From Nemertoderma westbladi (lineage: Eukaryota; Xenacoelomorpha; Nemertodermatida; Nemertodermatidae): a stretch of DNA of 64,000 nucleotides. The notes beneath the pieces were generated by a model. It did not search any database. It was not told the DNA's origin and worked only from the letters and a program-made list of their open reading frames with translations. The DNA is taken from positions 1 to 64,000 of the forward strand of contig JAUCBJ010000732.1 of the NCBI GenBank assembly GCA_032718475.1, read 5' to 3'. The translations under genes were made by a program, and so were the position numbers. Below, piece after piece: positions 57,101 through 64,000 of this stretch (positions are counted from its first letter, which is position 1; every line of letters starts with the position of its first letter).

Positions 57101-60100
57101 TCAAAAAGAAGGTAATGCAAGTTAATTCATTTTCAAAAAGAAGGTAATTCAATTTAATTAATTTTCAAAAAGTAGGTAATGCGAGTTAATTAAATTTCAA
57201 AAAGAAGGTAATGCAAGTTAATTAAATTTCAAAAAGAAGGCAATGCAAGTTAATTAATTTTCAAAAAAAAGGTAATTCAAGTTAATTCAAGTTCAAAACG
57301 AAGGTAATGCAAGTTAATTCATTTTCAAAACGAAGGTAATGCAAGTTAATTCATTTTCAAAAAGAAGGTAATTCAAGTTAATTAATTTTAAAAAGTAGGT
57401 AATGCAAGTTAATTAATTTTCAAAAAGAAGGTAATGCAAGTTAATTAATTTTCAAAAAGTAGGTAATTCAAGTTAATTCATTTTCAAATAGAAGGTAATG
57501 CAAGTTAATTCATTTTCAAAAAGTAGGTAATTCAAGTTAATTAATTTTCAAAAAGTAGGTAATGCGAGTTAATTCATTTTCAAAAAGAAGGTAATGCAAG
57601 TTAATTAAATTTCAAAAAGAAGGCAATGCAAGTTAATTAATTTTCAAAAAAAAGGTAATGCAAGTTAATTCATTTTCAAAAAGTAGGTAATTCAAGTTAT
57701 TTCATTTTCAAAACGAAGGTAATGCAAGTTAATTCATTTTCAAAAAGAAGGTAATTCAAGTTAATTCATTTTCAAAAAGTAGGTAATTCAAGTTAAATCA
57801 TTTTCAAAAAGATGGTAATGCAAGTTAATTCATTTTCAAAAAGTAGGTAATGCAAGTTAATTCATTTTCAAAAAGTAGGTAATGCAAGTTAATTCATTTT
57901 CAAAAAGTAGGTAATGCAAGTTAATTAATTTTAAAAAAGAAGGTAATGCAAGTTAATTAATTTTCAAAAAGTAGGTAATTCAAGTTAATTCATTTTCAAA
58001 AAGTAGGTAATTCAAGTTAATTCATTTTCAAAAAGAAGGTAATGCAAGTTAATTCATTTTCATAAAGAATGCAATGCAAGTTAATTAATTTTCAAAAAGT
58101 AGGTAATTCAAGTTAATTCATTTTCATAAAGAATGCAATGCAAGTTAATTAATTTTCAAAAAGTAGGTAATTCAAGTTAATTCATTTTCATAAAGAATGC
58201 AATGCAAGTTAATTAATTTTCAAAAAGAAGGCAATGCAAGTTAATTAAGTTTCAAAAAGAAGGTAATGTAAGTTAATTAATTTTCAAAAAGTAAGTAATT
58301 CAAGTTAATTCATTTTCAAAAAGTAGGTAATTCAAGTTAATTCATTTTCAAAAAGAAGGTAATGCAAAGTTAATTCAAATTCAAAAAGTAGGTAATTCAA
58401 GTTAATTCATTTTCAAAAAGAATGCAATGCAAGTTAATTAATTTTCAAAAAGAAGGTAATGCAAGTTAATTAATTTTCAAAAAGTAGGTAATTCAAGTTA
58501 ATTCATTTTGAAAAACTAGGTAATTCAAGTTAATTAATTTTCAAAAAGAAGTTAATGCAAGTTAATTAATTTTCAAAACGAAGGTAATGCAAGTTAGTTC
58601 ATTTTCAAAAAGTAGGTAATGCAAGTTAATTAATTTTCAAAAAGAAGGTAATGCAAGTTAATTAAATTTTAAAAAGAAGGTAATGCAAGTTAATTAATTT
58701 TCAAAAAGAAGGTAATGCAAGTTAATTAATTTTCAAAACGAAGGTAATGCAAGTTAGTTCATTTTCAAAAAGTAGGTAATGCAAGTTAATTAATTTTCAA
58801 AAAGAAGGTAATGCAAGTTAATTAAATTTTAAAAAGAAGGTAATGCAAGTTAATTAATTTTCAAAAAGAAGGTAATGCAAGTTAATTAATTTTCAAAACG
58901 AAGGTAATGCAAGTTAGTTCATTTTCAAAAAGTAGGTAATGCAAGTTAATTAATTTTCAAAAAGAAGGTAATGCAAGTTAATTAAATTTTAAAAAGAAGG
59001 TAATGCAAGTTAATTAATTTTCAGAAAGAAGGCAATGCAAGTTAATTAATTTTCAAAAAGTAGGTAATGCAAGTTAATTCATTTTCAAAAAGAAGGTAAT
59101 GCAAGTTAATTAATTTTTAAAAAGAATGTAATGCAAGTTAATTAATTTTCAAAAAGAAGGTAATGCAAGTTAATTAAATTTTAAAAAGAAGGTAATGCAA
59201 GTTAATTAATTTTCAAAAAGAAGGTAATGCAAGTTAATTAATTTTCAAAAAGTAGGTAATGCAAGTTAATTCATTTTCAAAAAGAAGGTAATGCAAGTTA
59301 ATTAATTTTTAAAAAGAATGTAATTCAAGTTAATTCATTTACAAAATTCAAGTTATTTCATTTTCAAAAAGAAAATAATGCAAGTTAATTCATTTTCAAA
59401 AAGTAGGTAATTCAAGTTAATTCATTTTCAAAAAGAAGGTAATGCAAGTTAATTCATTTTCAAAATGTAGGTAATGCAAGTTAATTAACTTTCAAAAAGA
59501 AGGTAATGCAAGTTAATTAATTTTCACATAGAAGGTAATGCAAGTTAATTCATTTTCAAAAAGTAGGTAATTCAAGTTAATTCATTTTCAAAAAGAAGGT
59601 AATGCAAGTTAATTAATTTTCAAAAAGAAGGTAATGCAAGTTAATTAATTTTCAAAAAGAAGGTAATGCAAGTTAATTAATTTTCAAAAAGTTGGTAATT
59701 CAAGTTAATTCATTTTCAAAAAGAAGGTAATGCAATTAAATTAATTTTCAAAAAGAAGGTAATGCAAGTTAATTAATTTTCAAAACGAAGGTAATGCAAG
59801 TAAATTAATTTTCAAAAAGAAGGTAAATGCAAATTAATTAATTTTCAAAACGAAGGTAACGCAAGTTAATTAATTTTCAAAAAGAAGGAAATGCAAGTTA
59901 ATTAATTTTCAAAACGAAGGTAAAGCAAGTTAATTAATTTTCAAAAAGAAGGTAATGCAAGTTAATTAATTTTCAAAACGAAGGTAATGCAAGTTAATTA
60001 ATTTTCAAAAAGAAGTTAATGCAAGTTAATTAATTTTCAAAAAGAAGGCAATGCAAGTTAATTCATTTTCAAAAAGTAGGTAATGCAAGTTAATTAATTT

Positions 60101-60604
60101 TCAAAAAGAAGGTAATGCAAGTTAATTAATTTTCAAAACGAAGGTAATGCAAGTTAATTAATTTTCAAAAAGAAGGTAATGCAAGTTAATTCATTTTCAA
60201 AAAGAAGGTAATGCAAGTTAATTCACTTTCAAAAAGTAGGTAATGCAAGTTAATTAATTTTCAAAAAGAAGGTAATGCAAGTTAATTAATTTTCAAAACG
60301 AAGGTAATGCAAGTTAATTAATTTTCCAAAAGATGGTAGGTAATGCAAGTTAATTAATTTTCTAAAAGAAGGTAATGCAAGTTAATTAATTTTCAAAAAG
60401 AAGGTAATGCAAGTTAATTCATTTTCAAAAAGTAGGTAATGCAAGTTAATTAATTTAAAAAAAAAATGCAAGTTAATTAATTTTCTAAAAGAAGGTAATG
60501 CAAGTTAATTAATATTCAAAAAGAAGGTAATGCAAGTTAATTAATTTTCAAAAAGTAGGTAATGCAAGTTAATTAATTTTCTAAAAGTAGGTAATCTAAG
60601 TTAA
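54173..60604. repeat. 32-bp minisatellite, about 200 monomers, with higher-order repeats
   Basis: The basic unit is TTCAAAAAGTAGGTAATTCA followed by AGTTAATTCATT. Two main variants alternate: GTAGGTAATTCAAG and GAAGGTAATGCAAG. A distinct ~75-bp segment (AGGTAGTTCACTACTTTTTG..CAATACAATACAT) recurs at 54106, 55083 and 56066, giving a higher-order unit of about 980 bp. A second higher-order unit of 160 bp (five monomers) repeats three times from 58579. No coding potential. Confidence 0.95.
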
Positions 60605-62216
60605 TATTATATATTATAATAATATACTGTAGTAGGTCATGTTACTACTAAATTAGATTAATCTCTCAATCCCTATGGGATATTTAATTTTTGAATCTGT
60701 ATATTAGATCTAAAAAATACTCCAATTCTCTACAGATTTGAGTATAAAATTATTTAGGAAAATTCTAGACTCATTGCCACAACGTCCCATTTGCGCAAAA
60801 AAAAAATATTGTACAAAAAAAATAATATCCTTTACAGAAAGAAGCAACCTCTCCAAATAAATATAAGGTTAACATTAAAGTGAAATTATTGTTAACATTC
60901 TGTGTTTGCTGAATAAGATAGAATTACATTTTATGACCAACACATATGTTTTACTACTACTGTAATTTACATTGACCATACTGCATATTTTATGTGCACG
61001 ATGTACTGTAGACCTAGGCCTACATCAGGCAATAAATAGCCTGTTTATGGATAAATTGTAGCTGTAGATGAGATATCATTCATGGGATGTTGATCCCTAT
61101 AGGTAGGAAGAGCAGTATTATTAGTACCAAAGTAAAATTTACTTGATTTAAAGGCCTTAATAATTCATATGTATTGACTGTGTTTGACAATATCTGTAAT
61201 AATTTTAAGAAAATGATTTATTGGAAATATTAAACCCAACCACATCAATAATACGTACATAAAGCAGCAAACATGCAAGATATATTCGGGTAGTGTCTTA
61301 TATGTGGGGCCTACCTATAAGGGTCACAGGTGTCACTGTTGTATTACTAGGCTTCATAATAATAATATTTATTCCAGAACCCCCAGGTTTCCTTGGTGTT
61401 CCATACAATAGGCTACATGACCTAGGGTTCTAGCATTAATAGATTATAATAATATAGTGAGAATCACAGAAACTTAATTACGTATTAAGGATAACAGTTA
61501 AATAAGAAAAAAAATCCTGTAAGTGCTATACAGAGATATTATTAATATAACCAACTGTTTAAATATTTAATTTTCACAATCCTACTTACGTTGTAATGTT
61601 GTACGTTTTACAACGACGTTATAATAGTCTCTTGCACTACAGTATTCGGACAACTATAAGGGCACCAGACTAAAAAGACTTTTTTGTATCATATCTATAA
61701 TATGGATAAACTTTGGTAACCATAAAGTGCCAAAAGATGCACTGCACCCCCATTGAAACTTCAAAACCTTCTACCTATATGCTACCCTATTCTTGTTATA
61801 CAACTTATTAGAATAATTCGACCTTGCCCACAATGAGCTACCATAAAACTGTGTACAAAAACCACGAAATAATTTTATTTTAACCAAACAGAACATCCTC
61901 CAAATTTCCTAATTACCGTATTAGCTCGCCTATAAAGGCTACGCAGTTAGTTATTGATATCCGAATCGTCATCCATGGAGCTACTGTACATAAAATATGT
62001 CCTAAATATTTAATCTGAGATACAACTTCAATGTTAGCACCACTAATAGTAACATACATACCCAACCACAAAACTCTTAGCACCTTTTGGAAAGTAAAAT
62101 AAGTACTTCGTGTTTATACTGTTAACTTTGATACAATGATGTAGCGAATACATTTCAAAAATATGGGATACATTTTGTTACCCGCTTAGATCACGAACCT
62201 AGAAAATTCGCCCAAC
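60605..62216. other. region 3' of the ABCC gene, no gene seen
   Basis: AT-rich DNA downstream of the transporter stop codon. It probably includes the 3' untranslated region next to 62216. No repeat or ORF that I can support. Confidence 0.4.
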
Positions 62217-64000
62217 TCAGAAATCAGCTTTTACTAAAGCATTATAATTTGATCCAAAGTTCGACATAATTTTGCTAAAATAACTTTCTGAGTTGTTTAA
62301 GAGCTCCTTTGGTTTATCAAGTTCAACTATTTTTCCATTCGCAACAACTACTACTCTATCACTGCCCATTATTGTTTCAATTCTGTGAGCAATTATCAAA
62401 ACTGTTAAATCTTTAAATTTAGTCTTCATAACCTCTTGAATAACACTTTGTGTTTCTAAATCAATAGAGGAGGTAGCTTCATCCATTAAAATGATTTTAC
62501 ATTTTCTTAGAATTGCCCGACCCAAACATAACAATTGTTGCTGACCTGCACTAAAATTAAAACCCCTTGACTGGACACGAAGTTTATCCAAATCATTATA
62601 GTTGCTCTTGACGGGTTTAATATCTGCTATTGAAAAACCACTTCCTTTGTTCATATTTAGTAAACGAGAGACTACTTCATCCTTCATCTGAACTGCTTCT
62701 AATACATCCCAAATGTCACTATCAGAATGTTCATTGAATGGATCCATATTATCACGCAATGATCCAGCGAATAACACAGCGCCTTGTGGTACTACAGCAA
62801 TGGCTCCACGTAGTGACTTTAGTGGTATATTAGCTATATCAATCCCATCAATCTCAATTATGCCTTCATAATTAGCTAACCTTAATATCGATGTAAATAT
62901 AGAGGTTTTTCCTGCCCCAGTTCGACCAATAAATGCTATATTTTCCCCTGCTGCTATATCAATATTAATATTGTAAAGGACCTGTTTACTCGTATCATAG
63001 GTTAAACAAACATTAATAAGCGATATAGTTCCTGCATCTGGCCAGTTATTTGGTGGTGTTATGTATTCTTTTCGTATATATGGTTCTTCTTCAATCCTAG
63101 AGTACTGCATGACTCTTTCTACAGATGTCATGGTTACATCTACGTCAGTTGATAGCATTACAGCAAATTCAACTGAAATAGACAATGATAGAACATATGT
63201 CAAAGAGAGGTATGTCATGTTAGTATCTAGAAGAGAATCTGAGATTAATATACATAAACAGTAATTTATCATTGCAAACAAAGAACAGATGATATTAATG
63301 TTAATAGTGAGGAACATTTTCATTAGTTGAATCATGAACCAGGCTTCATTGTGTCTATCAAGGTGATTAAAAAACGTATTTCTGTAAGAATTTTGCACTT
63401 TGTAAGAGTGTATCACAGGAAGTCCCTCCAGTGTTTGTGATATGTGATCAAATATAGGATTGCGAAGAACTCCCTCAATTCTCTTTACATCACGCATAGG
63501 CCTCAATGTGATCTTCCGAACCCACCACAGCATTGCAATCAATGGGATAGTTGGTAAGAAAATCCATGGATTTACATATGCTGATATTATGATAATAATC
63601 GTTATATTAAATGATACATGCATAATATCTGTAAGTAGGTCAGGTAACATATCATCCATTACACCAATATCTTTGGAGAATCGGTTAAGAATTTGCCCAA
63701 TAGGTGTAAAATCAAAAAATTTCTTAGGAGCCTCAATGACTCTCTTGATTATGATGTTGTGCACTTTATGACTGGCTTTTAGAAATAGGGCATAACCTAG
63801 ACAGAGACTGGCTATAGTAGTTAACCAATTAAAGGTAACGATTGCAAAGTACACAAATACTACCCAGTTCCATGTCAGCCATCCAAAAATTGTTAGAATA
63901 TTTGTCTTAGCTGCAACTATATACGCATTATGTGAATCTGCAGTGGCCCATCCTGCCAACCAATAATTAATAAATGGTTCGCTGCCGTGGCAAAATATAG
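62217..64000 (-). CDS. ABCC-family (MRP-like) ABC transporter, C-terminal half, partial
   Basis: The frame is open from the window edge to the TGA at 62217-62219, about 594 codons, with no intron. It begins inside the second membrane domain (YWLAGWATADSHN, then several hydrophobic helices, and the ABCC-typical coupling segment PKKFFDFTPIGQILNRFSKD). The second nucleotide-binding domain then has GRTGAGKTS (Walker A), VVPQGAVLFAGSLRDNMDPF (Q-loop), FSAGQQQLLCLGRAIL (signature), IILMDEATSSID (Walker B with catalytic Glu) and IIAHR (H-loop). All ATPase motifs look functional. The domain order and spacing fit MRP4-like ABCC exporters of organic anions at the plasma membrane; the exact subfamily is not certain. 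The TTG at 63959 is internal; the true start is beyond the edge. Confidence 0.92.
   Translation of the reverse strand, partial: IFCHGSEPFINYWLAGWATADSHNAYIVAAKTNILTIFGWLTWNWVVFVYFAIVTFNWLTTIASLCLGYALFLKASHKVHNIIIKRVIEAPKKFFDFTPIGQILNRFSKDIGVMDDMLPDLLTDIMHVSFNITIIIIISAYVNPWIFLPTIPLIAMLWWVRKITLRPMRDVKRIEGVLRNPIFDHISQTLEGLPVIHSYKVQNSYRNTFFNHLDRHNEAWFMIQLMKMFLTININIICSLFAMINYCLCILISDSLLDTNMTYLSLTYVLSLSISVEFAVMLSTDVDVTMTSVERVMQYSRIEEEPYIRKEYITPPNNWPDAGTISLINVCLTYDTSKQVLYNINIDIAAGENIAFIGRTGAGKTSIFTSILRLANYEGIIEIDGIDIANIPLKSLRGAIAVVPQGAVLFAGSLRDNMDPFNEHSDSDIWDVLEAVQMKDEVVSRLLNMNKGSGFSIADIKPVKSNYNDLDKLRVQSRGFNFSAGQQQLLCLGRAILRKCKIILMDEATSSIDLETQSVIQEVMKTKFKDLTVLIIAHRIETIMGSDRVVVVANGKIVELDKPKELLNNSESYFSKIMSNFGSNYNALVKADF

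Noticed and set aside
54173-60604. CRISPR-like array
   Set aside because: There are no unique spacers between constant repeats; the whole 32-bp unit is repeated, and the context is animal DNA.

Overview
The window looks like nuclear DNA of an invertebrate metazoan, probably marine. It is AT-rich and dominated by transposable elements and satellites. The only convincing host gene is an ABCC-type ABC transporter at the right edge, on the minus strand. The exact taxon cannot be read from the sequence. There are no bacterial operons, and eukaryotic start rules (ATG only) apply.

The left two thirds hold three copies of one very large BEL/Pao LTR retrotransposon family. Copy C is on the plus strand and only its 3' end is present (1-2175). 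Copy A is on the minus strand (3181-16434, target duplication tttat). Copy B is also on the minus strand (23756-41716, target duplication gactt). In sense order the family has: an LTR of about 1.2 kb (TG...CA); a 1.9-2.2 kb leader; one fused gag-pol frame (coiled-coil N-terminus, DUF1759-like gag, zinc knuckles, aspartic protease, RT, RNase H, integrase); a conserved 1.4-1.6 kb noncoding block; then a third ORF of about 1417 codons (ORF3); and a purine tract and 3' LTR. ORF3 carries a coiled coil, Cys/His clusters including a perfect CX2CX4HX4C knuckle, and a basic tail. It has no visible signal peptide or membrane segment, so it does not look like an envelope gene. I do not recognise it, and it is the best candidate here for something undescribed. 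Copies A and B are both defective with non-overlapping lesions: A lacks protease, integrase and the middle of ORF3, while B lacks the RT catalytic core. Most nonsense codons that can be compared are CGA to TGA.

Around and between these copies lie smaller elements: an inverted satellite (2176-2812); a TTAA-flanked piggyBac-like nonautonomous family with CCCTATT ends and G/C-tract hairpins (fragment ending at 3149; 17486-19046; ends at 22732 and 46315); inverted arms of GCTTAAAAGTAAGC-type repeats that A has inserted into; a 35-bp minisatellite (19648-20470); a possible tetraspanin exon; a tRNA-related SINE head; and a transposase fragment (23087-23332).

From 42 to 48 kb there is a large, interrupted fold-back element with minisatellite arms and a decayed C2H2/coiled-coil coding remnant. 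An APE-type non-LTR retrotransposon on the minus strand (48194-52077, 14-bp target duplication) follows. It is broken by frameshifts and by an exact 138-bp internal duplication. From 54.2 to 60.6 kb runs a 32-bp minisatellite of about 200 monomers with two levels of higher-order structure. The window ends in the ABCC transporter (62217 to the edge), whose second membrane domain and second nucleotide-binding domain are encoded without an intron.
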